Shown: one piece after another, positions 8,173 through 17,090 of the stretch
Numbering within the stretch: the first letter of the stretch is position 1
How the letters are laid out: each line of letters begins with the position of its first letter
Source of the DNA: Elusimicrobiota bacterium
GTDB lineage: Bacteria; Elusimicrobiota; Elusimicrobia; FEN-1173
Direction of reading: 5' to 3'
NCBI GenBank assembly: GCA_016721625.1
Contig: JADKHR010000003.1
Coordinates: 1 to 19,124, forward strand
Length of the DNA stretch: 19,124 nucleotides
The notes under the pieces: generated by a model
Database searches by the model: none
What the model saw: only the letters and a program-made list of their open reading frames with translations
Told to the model about the DNA's origin: nothing
Translations under genes and position numbers: made by a program

Positions 8173-9258
8173 AAATAGCGATTGTTCATGATTTTCTGAA
8201 TCAATACGGCGGGGCCGAGCGGACGTTGGATGCGATGCACGAGGCGTTTCCCGAAGCTCCGATTTTTACCTCGATTTTTCTTCCGGAAAACTTTCCCGCC
8301 TGTTTTTCGGAATGGGACGTGCGGACGTCGTTTATGCAGAGGTTGCCGTTTCTCAAAAACCATTTCAAGAAATATCTCCCTCTCTATCCATTGGTTTTCA
8401 GTCGGTTTGATTTGAAAGGTTTCGATGTGATTCTTTCGTCCAGTAGCGCCTTCGCCAAGGGGATTTCGGTTCCGGTGGGTGCACGGCATGTCTGTTATTG
8501 CTACTCGCCCATGCGGTTTGTCTGGGATCGGGACCGTTATCTAGAAAAGGAACCCATTCCGGTTTTTCTGAAACCCTTATTGTCCCTGGTTCTGGGGAGG
8601 TTGAAAAGTGGGATCTCAAAACGAATCTCGGGGTGGACCGGTTCATCGGGATTTCGCAACACATCCGAAAACGGATTTACACCTGTTATGGCAGGGAAGC
8701 GGATGTTCTCTACCCTCCGGTCGAGGTGGATTCTTTTGACTTTTCCACCGAACCGGGGGATTATTTTCTCGTGGTTTCCCGGTTGAACCCCCTACAAACG
8801 AATCGAACTCGCCATCGAGGCTTGTGGGCAAATGGGTCTCCCTTTAAAAATTGTAGGAAGGGACCCTTCGAGCCAACTCTTCGCCGCCTGGCAGGACCTC
8901 GAACGGAGTTCCTGGGTGGGGGTTTCCTTCCAGGAACTCAAGAAACTCTTGGTCGGAGCGCGGGCGTTTATCTTTCCAGGAGAAGAGGATTTTGGCATCG
9001 CCCCCGTGGAAGCCATGGCCGCCGGGCGGCCGGTGATCGCTTTGGCGGCAGGGGGCTCTCGAAACCGTCCTGGAGGGAGAAACGGGATTGTTCTTTGAGG
9101 TTCCCACGGTTCAAAGCCTGTCAGACGCCCTTCGCCGGTTTGAAGGCATGACGTTTGATCCGGCGCGGATTCGCCGCCAAGCCGAACGGTTCAATCGAGC
9201 GGCTTTTGTTCGCGGCATTCGTGGAATTGTCGAGCGAGTTTCTTCCGCTGCTCGTTAA
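8169..9258 (+). CDS. GT4 family glycosyltransferase (WbaZ/mannosyltransferase-like, frameshifted)
   Basis: The protein begins MKIAIVHDFLNQYGGAERT, a GT4 N-terminal Rossmann strand with the glycine-rich acceptor loop. It continues through CYCYSPMRFVWD, a block typical of WbaZ-like mannosyl- or related transferases. After shifts near 8600, 8790 and 9055 the second domain reads VDRFIGISQHIRKRI, ADVLYPPVEVDSF, FLVVSRLNP-YKRIELAIEA and FPGEEDFGIAPVEAMAAGRP. This contains the EX7E donor-binding signature of retaining GT4 enzymes. Length is about 363 residues, normal for the family. It would transfer a sugar from a nucleotide donor to the lipid-linked glycan in the cytoplasm. The first 35 codons have a degraded relative at 2912-3019. 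Confidence 0.87.
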
Positions 9259-9274
9259 TTATTAGAATGATCCG

Positions 9275-10647
9275 ATGCTTAAGACCTTGAAGCACAGGCT
9301 TTTCCTGAACCGCTCGGTTCTGTTCCTGGTCGATTTGTTATGCGTGGTGGCGGCGTTGAAGTTGGCCTATGCCGCGCGGTTCTACTGGGAATGGGGAGCG
9401 CGTTTGGTTCCGTCCATAAAGTGGCCATGCCGGAGTCTCTCTATTTTCCCCTACAGACGGCGGCGGTGATGATTTGGATGGCCGTATTTGTGATGAACGG
9501 GTTTTATCAGCGGATCAACCTCCCCTTCCTGGACGATGGCTTGAGGACCGCCCGGGGAGTGTTTGGGGCTGGGTCTTGGTGGTGGCGGGCGGATTCCTCT
9601 ACCGCGGCACGGATTATTCCCGGATCGTCTCGGTTTTAAGCGGAACGTTTCTCTTCCTTTTGTGCTGACCAGCCGCCAGGCCGCGCAGTTTTTACCATCG
9701 GATTTTTCTGAAATGGGCGGGGCGCCACCGGGTTCTCGTCCTCGGTCAGGCCGACTTTGCGCTTCCATTCAGCGCGTCCTCGCCCATCCCGAATTGCAGG
9801 TCGAAGCCCGGCCCACGAGCGACCTTGCCATTTTTAGGGATTGGGTTCATGGCGATGGATTCCGTGAAGTCTACGTGGGGGATCCTGATTTGTCTCACTC
9901 CGACTTGGTCGCCATGGCCGAGATCAGCGAAGAAGCCGGTGTGATTTTTCGCATCGTTCCCGATATCTTGGAACTCCGCATGGGGGAGTTGATTTTGGAT
10001 GAGTCCTTGGGGCTCCCGACGTTTCAAGTCAAATCGGTTTCTCTTCACGGATGGACCTATGTTTATAAAAGAACTTTTGACTTGTTTGTCTCGGTAGGCC
10101 TGCTGGTGGTCGGAGCGGTTCCGCTGGCGCTCTTGGCCATTCTCATCAAGTTGGATTCTCCCGGGCCGGTTTTCTTTCGGCAGGAGAGGGTGGGATACAA
10201 GGAAAAATTTTAAGATCTTCAAATTTCGATCCATGAGCACCGACGCGGAAGACCGTTTGGAGGAGTTGCGCCATTTAAATGAAAGACCCGGCCCTCTTTT
10301 TAAAATCAAGAAGGATCCCCGAATCACCCGGGTGGGCCGTTGGATTCGGCGATTGAGCGTGGACGAAATCCCGCAACTTTCAATGTCCTTGCGGGGACAT
10401 GAGCCTGGTGGGACCCCGCCCTCAATTGCCCAAGGAAGCGGAATCCAACGACGAGTGGGCGCGGAAACGACTGAACGTGCTCCCGGGCATCTCCGGGCTC
10501 TGGCAGGTGAGCGGCCGGGCGCAACTGTCCTACGAGGAGATGATCGAACTCGACGTCTTTTACATCGAGCATTGGTCGCCCGGGTTGGACCTGAAGATTT
10601 TGCTGAAAACAATCCCCACGGTGTTTGGCCGGCAAGGAGCCTATTGA
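9275..10647 (+). CDS. Polyprenyl-phosphate sugar-1-phosphate transferase (WbaP/WcaJ-type, frameshifted)
   Basis: The N-terminal half has several hydrophobic segments (SVLFLVDLLCVVAALKLAYA and others) and a soluble CoA-binding-like domain, the layout of long exopolysaccharide polyprenyl glycosylphosphotransferases (TIGR03025 type). The C-terminal catalytic domain (Bac_transf, PF02397) shows YKRTFDLFVSVGLLVVG, LDSPGPVFFRQERVGYK, then KIFKFRSM, SVDEIPQL, SLVGPRPQLPKE and LPGISGLWQVSGR. These are the hallmark DSPGP, KFRSM and GPRP blocks. Frames change near 9420, 9560-9590, 9660, 10205 and 10385, and the protein still totals about 455 residues. It is the initiating enzyme that loads a sugar-1-phosphate onto undecaprenyl phosphate at the inner membrane. 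The sugar (glucose, galactose or other) is not predictable here. Confidence 0.9.
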
Positions 10648-11572
10648 TGCGGGTTTGGTGACCGGGGGCGGGGTTTATTGGGTCTCACGTGGTGGACGCT
10701 TATGTGGGGGCGGGGCACCGGGTGACGGTGGTGGACAACCTTTCCTCAGGAAAGAAGGCCAACCTCAATTCCGAGGCCCGGTTTGTCAAAGCGGATATTC
10801 AAGGTGCGGGATTGGTTCGCCTGTTTAGGAAAGAGAAATTCGATGTGGTGAATCATCATGCGGCCCAGATGGATGTTCGGCGGAGCGTGGCGGACCCGTT
10901 GTTCGATGCGCGGGTGAACGTGTTGGGGCTTTTTGAATCTTTTGGAATTGTCGCGGGCCCATGGGGTTAAGAAATTTATTTTCGCGGCATCGGGCGGGAC
11001 TTATTATGGGGAGTGCCGTCGTCCGGCGATCGAAAGCGATCCGCCCGGCCGCTTTCTCCCTACGGGGTCACGAAATTGGCGGGGAACATTACCTGCGGAC
11101 CTATCGCGCCCTGCACGGATTGCCGTTCACCGTTTTGCGATATGGCAACGTTTATGGGCCTCGGCAGGATCCCCATGGGGAGGCGGGGGTGGTGGCGATA
11201 TTTTGCAATCGGTTGCTGGCGGGGGAGCCGGCGTTCGTTTACGGGAACGGGCGACAAATGAGAGACTACGTTTATGTGGGCGACGTGGTTCGCGCCAACG
11301 TGGCGGCGCTCTCCAAGGGGGAAGGGGAATCTATTAATATCGGAACCGGGAAGCCCACCGACGTTCATCGGTTGTTTGAAATCTTGAGCTCTTGCCATCC
11401 GGGGCCCTCGACGTTTGAACCAAAACCCGCCCGGGCGGGGGAACTCTTTCGAAGCGTTTTGAATATCTCCAAAGCGGCGCGGGTGTTGGGTTGGAAACCG
11501 ACGGTGGGGTTGGCTGACGGATTGGCCAAGACCTATGCGCATATCCGGTCGGTGGGTAAACCGATAGATTGA
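10647..11572 (+). CDS. NAD-dependent sugar epimerase/dehydratase, GalE-like extended SDR (frameshifted)
   Basis: The ATG overlaps the upstream stop (TGATG). With single-base losses in the first 15 codons corrected, the N-terminus reads as a TGGxGFIGSH dinucleotide-binding loop, then HRVTVVDNLSSGKK and DVVNHHAAQMDVRRSV. After shifts near 10935 and 11000-11090 come KKFIFAASGGTYYGE, LSPYGVTKLAGE (the YxxxK catalytic pair), FTVLRYGNVYGPRQDP and MRDYVYVGDVVRAN, which are all GalE/extended-SDR signatures. Length is about 309 residues. UDP-glucose 4-epimerase or a related UDP-sugar epimerase is the best guess. Its product could feed the sugar-phosphate transferase or the GT enzymes of the cluster. 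The stop codon's last base begins the palindrome ahead of the ATPase. Confidence 0.87.
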
Positions 11573-11598
11573 ATTATTAAACATAATGTTTAATAATT
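11572..11598. promoter_or_regulatory. Perfect 27-bp AT-rich palindrome ahead of the ATPase gene
   Basis: AATTATTAAACAT (11572-11584), a central A, and ATGTTTAATAATT (11586-11598) form a perfect inverted repeat. It overlaps the epimerase stop by one base and ends six bases before the ATPase ATG, leaving no room for a ribosome binding site. It could be an operator for an autoregulating protein, a leader hairpin that limits translation, or a recombination or insertion mark. It lacks the GC-rich stem and T-run of an intrinsic terminator. Confidence 0.8.
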
Positions 11599-11604
11599 AG
11601 ACAT

Positions 11605-12817
11605 ATGAAAAGAGCCTACGAGCGGCTTCTTTTGGATCGCCTCAAACAGTTCCCTTGCGTGGCGGTGCTCGGGCCGCGGCAGTGCGGAAAAACCACCCTC
11701 CTAGGTCTGCGAAGCCGTGGCGGCGGTTCGACTTGGAACGGTCGGCCGATTTCGAGGTGATCTCCCGCGATCCGGACCTTTTCTTTCGGCTGAATCCCCG
11801 GCAGGTGGCCTTGGATGAGGCTCAGGTTCATCCGCCGGTTTTTAGCGCGTTGCGCGTGGCCATTGACGAGCACCGAAGGGGCGGGGCGGTTTGTTATAAC
11901 GGGGTCCAGCTCTCCCGCGCTCGTTCGTAATGTTTCGGAAACTCTGGCCGGGCGCGTGGCGATCATTGAGATGGCGCCCCTCTCCTGCCTGGAGGCCTAT
12001 GGAGGGCAACGGCCGCCATTGGCTTCGTTGTTGAAGGGTGGGAAGGTCACGGCACAAGATTTCGAATCTCTGAAGCCCCGGCTCACCCTTTCGCAAATTC
12101 ACTCCTATTGGTTAAAGGGGGTATCCCGAGCCGTGGGTGAGACGCGGGGCGGCCTTTCGGACGGCTTGGATGGAAAATTATTTTCAGACCTATATTCAAC
12201 GGGATGTGGCGCGGCTATTTCCGGGATTGAACCAGGCCAAATTTCGACTGTTTTCTCAACAGTTGGCGGGATTTTCGGGGTCGATCGTGAACTGTGCCGA
12301 CTTGGGGCGGGCGCTGGGCATCTCTTCCGTGACGGCCCAGGAGTATTTGGGGATTGCGGAAGGTTCTTATCTTTGGCGAAATCTCCCGCTTATGGCAAGG
12401 CCTCTCCGCCGCCTGGTGAAGCATCCGAAAGGCTTCCTTCGAGACACGGGCATTCTCCATCACTTCATTCGGGTGAATGATCTCGCTTCGCTCATGGCCC
12501 ATCCTCGAATGGGAGCCTCTTGGGAGGGGCTCGTCACTGAAGAACTTCTTCGCGGGCTGGCCATGGAGGGGGTTCCCCATGAAGCGTATTATTACCGAAC
12601 CTACGCGGGGGGGGAGGTGGACCTCGTTTTGGAGGGAAACTTCGGAACCGTTCCCATTGAGATCAAGCACGCCCAGACATTGACCCATTACGACCTGCGA
12701 TCTCTCACCGACTTCATTCAGGAGCGAAAATGTGACTGGGGCCTCGTGGTGCACAACGGCGCCGAGGTTCGGCGGTTGACGGATCGCATTGTTTCCACCC
12801 CGTTCGCGTGTTTGTGA
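11605..12817 (+). CDS. AAA-family ATPase with DUF4143 C-terminal domain (frameshifted)
   Basis: This matches the AAA_14 plus DUF4143 architecture (PF13173 and PF13635). Residues 23-31 are GPRQCGKTT, the Walker A loop. FRLNPRQVALDEAQVHP gives the Walker B region, and ITGSSSPALVRNVSETLAGR with IEMAPLS is the conserved sensor block. The DUF4143 part shows AWMENYFQTYIQRDVARLFP, LRDTGILHHF, and WEGLVTEELL followed by GGEVDLVLEG and PIEIKHAQTL. The last blocks resemble a PD-(D/E)XK nuclease core (E...ExDxV...IEIK). Frames change near 11715, 11900 and 12125; total length is about 404 residues, normal. The cellular role of this widespread family is not established. It has no obvious link to glycan synthesis and is preceded by a perfect palindrome, which suggests an inserted accessory gene. 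Confidence 0.88.
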
Positions 12818-12824
12818 CCTCGTT

Positions 12825-13379
12825 ATGAAGGGAAAGATCGGGGGCGGAAGACCGGCGGGGCGGCGGTTTTTCTGGATCGGGACGGGACGGTGAATGTCGA
12901 AAAAGACTATGTGTATCAGCGCGGATTGGGAATGGATTCCGGGGGCCGTGGACGGGATGGGGAAAATGGCGGGGCTGGGGTTCCGGCTGGTGGTGGTGTC
13001 GAACCAATCGGGGGTGGCGCGGGGGTATTACGGGGCGGCGGATGTTCGCGCCCTGCATGCCCAGGTGGCCGAAGATCTTCACGGCTTGGGCGTTGAGATC
13101 GCCGGATTTTACTTTTGCCCCATGGGCCCGGCGATGGGTGCAGTGCCGAAAACCGCGGCCAGGTTTGATCTTAAGGGCGGAAAGGATTTGAAGATCGACC
13201 TCTCCCGTTCTTTTATGGTGGGGGATAAATTGATCGACGTTCAGGCGGCCCAATCCGCCGGAGTTCAGCCCATCCTGGTTGGGACGGGCTATGGGGTGAA
13301 GGAAAAGGCCGGACTTCCGAAAGGAATTCCTTTCGTAGAGGATTTGCTGGGCGCCGCCCGATGGATGGAGGGGTTATGA
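12825..13379 (+). CDS. gmhB: HAD phosphatase, GmhB-like (heptose-1,7-bisphosphate phosphatase type, frameshifted)
   Basis: The ATG lies seven bases after the ATPase stop. Corrected for a shift near 12870, the protein reads VFLDRDGTVNVEKDYVY, the HAD motif I with DxDGT, then after a second shift WIPGAVDGMGK, VVVSNQSGVARGYY (motif II) and SFMVGDKLIDVQAAQ (motifs III/IV). The open frame across 13116-13175 reads CPMGPAMGAVPKTAAR. Small compensating indels hide a CPHGPGDGC-x-CRKPRPG loop, the CxH...CxC zinc site of the GmhB/HisB-type branch. Length is about 185 residues, normal. It would remove the C7 phosphate from heptose bisphosphate. The stop overlaps the next start (ATGA), and together the pair suggests a GDP- or ADP-heptose pathway. 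Confidence 0.82.
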
Positions 13380-14376
13380 AAGCTCTTATTCTGCTGGGAG
13401 GGTTGGGAACACGCTTGAGGCCCTTGACGGTGGATCGGCCTAAGCCGCTCTTGCCGATTTTGAACCGGCCCTTTATTGCCTACCAGATCGACCTCTTGAA
13501 AAAGTTTGGGGTGCGGGAAGTGGTGTTGGGGTTGGGGCACAAGGCGACCGCCTTTCGACGGCAGTTGGGGACAGGCAAGGAGTGGGGCGTGAAGTTCATT
13601 TACTCTTTGGAGAAAGAGCCTCTGGGGACGGGGGGCGCCATTCGCCACGCTCTGGACCATTTGAACGGGCCGGCGTTCATTTTGAACGGCGATGTGTTGA
13701 GCGATTTCGACCTGAAAGCCCTGGCCGAGACCCACCGGAAGGCCAAGGCCGACGCCACGCTGGCCTTAGGTGGCCGTGGACAATCCCGCGGCCTACGGGT
13801 TGGTAGAAAGCGACGCGCAGGCCTGATCCGGCGGTTTTGGAGAAACCCCGGCGACGGAAACCGCGGAGGTTCATGAAAAGGCGCGGGTGAACGCGGGATA
13901 TTAGTTGTTTGAGCCCCGGGTGGTGGAACGGATCCCCTGGGGCGGCGGTTTCCATTGAGCGGGAAATATTTCCCGCCTTGCTGGGAAGGCTTTCGCGTGG
14001 CCGGTTTTTCCACCGGGGCTACTGGTCCGACATCGGGACCCTGAAAACCTATTGGCGCACCCACGCGGACCTGCAGGAGATGGGCCTGTGGCCTCCGGGA
14101 CGCGTTCCCGAGGGGATGCATCTGGGGCAGGGCGCCGTCGTGGGGGCGGGCGTGCGGATGGGGACGGGGGTGGTCGCGAAGGGGTCCGCTTGGGCGCTCA
14201 GGTGACGTTGGCGGGGCGGGTGACCATCGGAGCGGGGCCCGCATCGAGGAAGACGCGCGGCTGTCGGATTGCGTCGTTTTGGAAGGCGCCGCATCGGCGC
14301 CCGAACTGGAAAGAAGCCTCCTGGGCTCAAGGTGGTCATCGGCTCCGACTGCCGCATCGGGCGGACCAAGTTTTAG
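13376..14376 (+). CDS. NDP-sugar nucleotidyltransferase with hexapeptide tail (HddC/ManC-like, frameshifted)
   Basis: The N-terminal LILLGGLGTRLRPLTVDRP with KPLLPILNRPFI is the nucleotidyltransferase signature, followed by EPLGTGGAIRHALDHL and FILNGDVLSDFDL (the GD metal site). Frames change near 13770, 13835 and 14190-14300. The segment NAGY-stop-LFEPRVVERIP holds an in-frame TAG at 13902-13904 where family members usually have a hydrophobic or aromatic residue. GYWSDIGTLKTYWRTH closes the catalytic domain, and HLGQGAVVGAGVRMG and GAQVTLAGRVTIGAG are left-handed beta-helix hexapeptides. Length is about 333 residues. It would make an NDP-sugar from a sugar 1-phosphate; next to gmhB, GDP-D-glycero-manno-heptose is a plausible product. 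Mannose-1-phosphate guanylyltransferase is the alternative. Confidence 0.8.
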
Positions 14377-14554
14377 CCGACGGCGCGCGACTGCCTTCTC
14401 CCCTAGCCAAGTCCTGCTGGCATCACGGAAGGTGAGGATCTTTTTCGACCTGACCTGGTTTGTGGATAATCCAACAAATCTGGTGGCAGAATCTGCTTTC
14501 CCGAAAAACCAGCACAAAGTCACTACAAAGCTAATTCCTCAAAGGAGTTCCACG
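14377..14554 (+). promoter_or_regulatory. Intergenic leader before metK with possible -10 element
   Basis: This 178-bp gap separates the glycan cluster from metK. GATAAT at 14465-14470 resembles a -10 box but has only a poor -35 match upstream. An AAGGAG ribosome binding site at 14542-14547 is well spaced from the metK ATG at 14555. I looked for SAM-I, SAM-II and SAH riboswitch cores and did not recognise any, and I see no terminator after the nucleotidyltransferase. Confidence 0.35.
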
Positions 14555-15714
14555 ATGCGTCGTGATAAATATGTTTTACTTCTGAGTCGGTGACGGAGGG
14601 GCACCCACGATAAGGTGTGCGACCAAATTTCGGACGCGGTGTTGGATGCGATTTTGACGGAAGATTCCCACGGCCGGGTGGCCTGCGAGACCTTCGTCAC
14701 CCACAGGGCTCGTGGTGGTGGGCGGCGAGATCACGACCTAAAACCTGGGTGGAGTGCCGTCCCTGGTCCGGTCCGTGGTGGCGGAGATCGGCTACACCGA
14801 TCGTCGGTTTGGGTTTGATTCCGCCAGTTGCGGGATTTTGAACGCCATCGGACGCCAGTCGCCGGACATTTCCCAGGGCGTCGATACGGGGGGCGCAGGG
14901 GACCAGGGCCTGATGGTGGGGTTCGCTTGCGACGAAACCAAAGAGCTCATGCCGACGCTGATCAGCTTCTCACAACCTCACCCGCCGCTTGGCGGAAGTT
15001 CGAAAAAAGAAAATCCTCCCTTATCTAGGACCGGACGGGAAATCCCAAGTGACGGTGGAGTACGAAGACGGGCGGCCCCGCCGGATCGACGCGGTGGTCC
15101 TCTCCAGCCAACACGACGAGTCCATCCTGGACCGGATCGGGGGAAAGATCACCAACGTCGCGCGGGAAGAGATGATCGCGAAAGTGGTCCTCCCCGTGCT
15201 TCCGAAGAAACATGTTGGAGAAAGAAACGAAATCTTTGTGAACCCCACGGGCAAATTCGTCGTCGGCGGGCCCGGAGGGGACACGGGCGTGACCAAGCGA
15301 AAGATCATCGTGGACACCTACGGCGGTTGGGCTCCCCACGGTGGTGGCGCTTTTAGCGGCAAGGATCCTGAAGGCAGACCGGTCCGCCTGTTACATGGCG
15401 CGCCACGTGGCCAAGAACATCGTGGCCGCGGGCTTGGCCCGCCACTACGGTCCAGCTCGCTACTCCATCGGCGTGGCGGACCCCGTGAGCGTTATGGTGG
15501 ACACCGACGGCACCGGCCTCGCTGCCCGAGGCCCGCTTGCAGACCTTGGTCCGGGACGTGTTCCGTTGACGCCCCGGGGCATCATCGATTACCTTAAACT
15601 GCGCCGGCCCTTCTACCGGAAAACCGCTTCCTACGCCGCTGGCCACGAGGACGCGGATTTTTATTGGGAGAAGACGAACAAGCCGCCGAACCCAAGAAAT
15701 CCGCGAGGATCTAA
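14555..15714 (+). CDS. metK: S-adenosylmethionine synthetase (frameshifted)
   Basis: MetK makes SAM from methionine and ATP in the cytoplasm. Corrected sequence gives SESVTEGHPDKVCDQISDAV near the N-terminus (methionine/ATP site), then DTGGAGDQGLMVGFACDET with the GAGDQG motif, and FVVGGPGGDTGVTKRKIIVD and YGGWAPHGGGAFSGKDP with the GGGAFSGKD P-loop-like motif. VDRSACYMARHVAKNIVAAG closes the core. A full length of about 386 residues fits bacterial MetK. Indels occur near 14590, 14610, 14705-14755, 14970 and 15340-15380, and the frame used at the end stops at TAA 15712-15714. The open frame ending at 15721 is off-frame. ahcY starts three bases after this stop, so the two are probably cotranscribed. 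Confidence 0.93.
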
Positions 15715-15717
15715 CCC

Positions 15718-16946
15718 ATGAAATACGACGTCGAGGATTTACGCCTCGCCAACGCGGGGGAAAACCTCATCACCTGGGCGGAGCGGGGATGTCCGTTCTG
15801 CGCCTCATCCGGGCGCGTTCAAAAAACAAAAGCCCTTCAAAAAGATCCGCATGTCCTGCTGTCTCCATGTGACCACGGAGACCGCCAACTTCGCCATCAC
15901 CCTGGAAGGAAGGCGGGGCGGACGTGGTCCTCTGGTCTCCAACCCGCTGTCGACCCAGGACGAAGTTGCGGCCTTCGGTCAAAAACCACGGCATCCGGGT
16001 TTTGCGCGATCAAAAGGCGAGAATAATAAAACCTATTACAAGCACATCTACGCGCGCTGGACCATCATCCCCAGATCACCATGGACGACGGCGCGGATGG
16101 TGGGGTCCTCCAAAGGGCGGCGGGACCAACTGCCGGAGGTCATCGGCGGCACCGAGGAAACCACCACCGGAGTCATCCGATTGCGCCATGGAGAAAGACG
16201 GGGTGTTGGAGATCCCATCATCGCCGTGAACGACGTATCGACCAAACACATGTTCGACAACCGCTACGGGACCGGGCAATCCACCTCGACGGCATCCTGC
16301 GCCCCAACGTGCTGCTTCGCGGGCAGACGGTGGTGCTCGCCGGATACGGTTGGTGCGGCCGTGGCATCGCGAGCCGGGCCCGGGGTCACCTGGGCGCCCA
16401 CGTGGTGGGTGACGGATCGATCCGTTCCGCGCGCTGGAAGCCCTGGACGGGTTCATGGTCATGCCCACGAGGCAGGCCGCCGCCAAGGGCGACATCTTTA
16501 TCACCGTCACGGGCAACATTTCCGTCATCGCGGCGGAGCATTTCTGAAAACGAAAGACGGGGGCCATCTTGGCCAACTCCGGCCACTTCAACGTGGAGAT
16601 CGACATCCCGCCCTGGCCAATCTGGCAAGGAAGCGCCGAGCGCGTCGCTTCGTCGACGAATACACCCTGCCCGGCGGACGCCGCATTCACGTGCTGGGCG
16701 AGGTCGGCTGATCAACCTGACTTCCGCCGAAGGTGCCCCGGCCAGTGTCATGGACAGCCCTTCGCCAACCAAGCCCACTGCGCGGAATATGTGGTGAAGA
16801 ACGCCAAGGGCCTGGCCAAAAAGTCCAGCGTGCCCGTGGATATTGACCGCAACATCCGCGCCTCAAATTGGCCGCCATGCGGGTCAGCGTCGATACCCTT
16901 ACCCGGAACAGGAGAAATACCTGGCTTCTTGGCAGGAAGGGACTAA
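15718..16946 (+). CDS. ahcY: Adenosylhomocysteinase (frameshifted)
   Basis: This enzyme splits S-adenosylhomocysteine, the product of SAM-dependent methylation, into adenosine and homocysteine using bound NAD. The reconstructed protein runs MKYDVEDLRLANAGENL, MSVLRLIRARFKKQKPF, CLHVTTETANFAITL, SNPLSTQDEVAA, NKTYYKHIYA, GGTEETTTGVIRL and PIIAVNDVSTKHMFDNRYG, with VVLAGYGWCGRGIASRA as the NAD-binding loop. It ends IFITVTGNISVIAAEHF, LANSGHFNVEID, and KYLASWQEGT at the C-terminus. A length of about 410 residues and these blocks match the short form found in archaea and bacteria such as Thermotoga. At least eight indels break the frame between 15780 and 16945. The stop is placed at TAA 16944-16946. 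Confidence 0.92.
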
Positions 16947-17008
16947 ACTGCGCGGGGTTGTTGGCTGTGGAGGCTTAACGGCCACACCGAAAACCCACCC
17001 CTCCCATA

Positions 17009-17032
17009 CCCTCCCCTTATCCAAGGGGAGGG
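17009..17032. repeat. Inverted repeat (hairpin) downstream of ahcY
   Basis: CCCTCCCCTT (17009-17018), loop ATCC, and AAGGGGAGGG (17023-17032) form a perfect 10-bp stem. It lacks a T-run, so it is not a classic terminator. It could be a dispersed repeat or an mRNA 3' stabilising stem. Confidence 0.6.
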
Positions 17033-17090
17033 ACAACACTTGAAGAATAATGTGTGGGGCGGGACTGACCAAGACAGATTGCTTTTTCAG

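Noticed and set aside
9746..10612. Minus-strand open frame of 288 codons
   Set aside because: It is antisense to the sugar-phosphate transferase, has no recognisable motif and is low-complexity in Arg and Pro.
11572..11598. Palindrome as intrinsic terminator of the sugar operon
   Set aside because: The stem is nearly all A-T and no T-run follows, so it does not look like a terminator.
13600..14523. Long minus-strand open frame of 307 codons
   Set aside because: It lies opposite the nucleotidyltransferase, whose motifs are clear on the plus strand. The product is rich in Pro, Arg and Ser with no domain, as expected from antisense of GC-rich coding DNA.
14377..14554. SAM or SAH riboswitch before metK
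   Set aside because: No conserved core of a SAM or SAH class was recognisable by eye, and no terminator or anti-terminator pair was seen.
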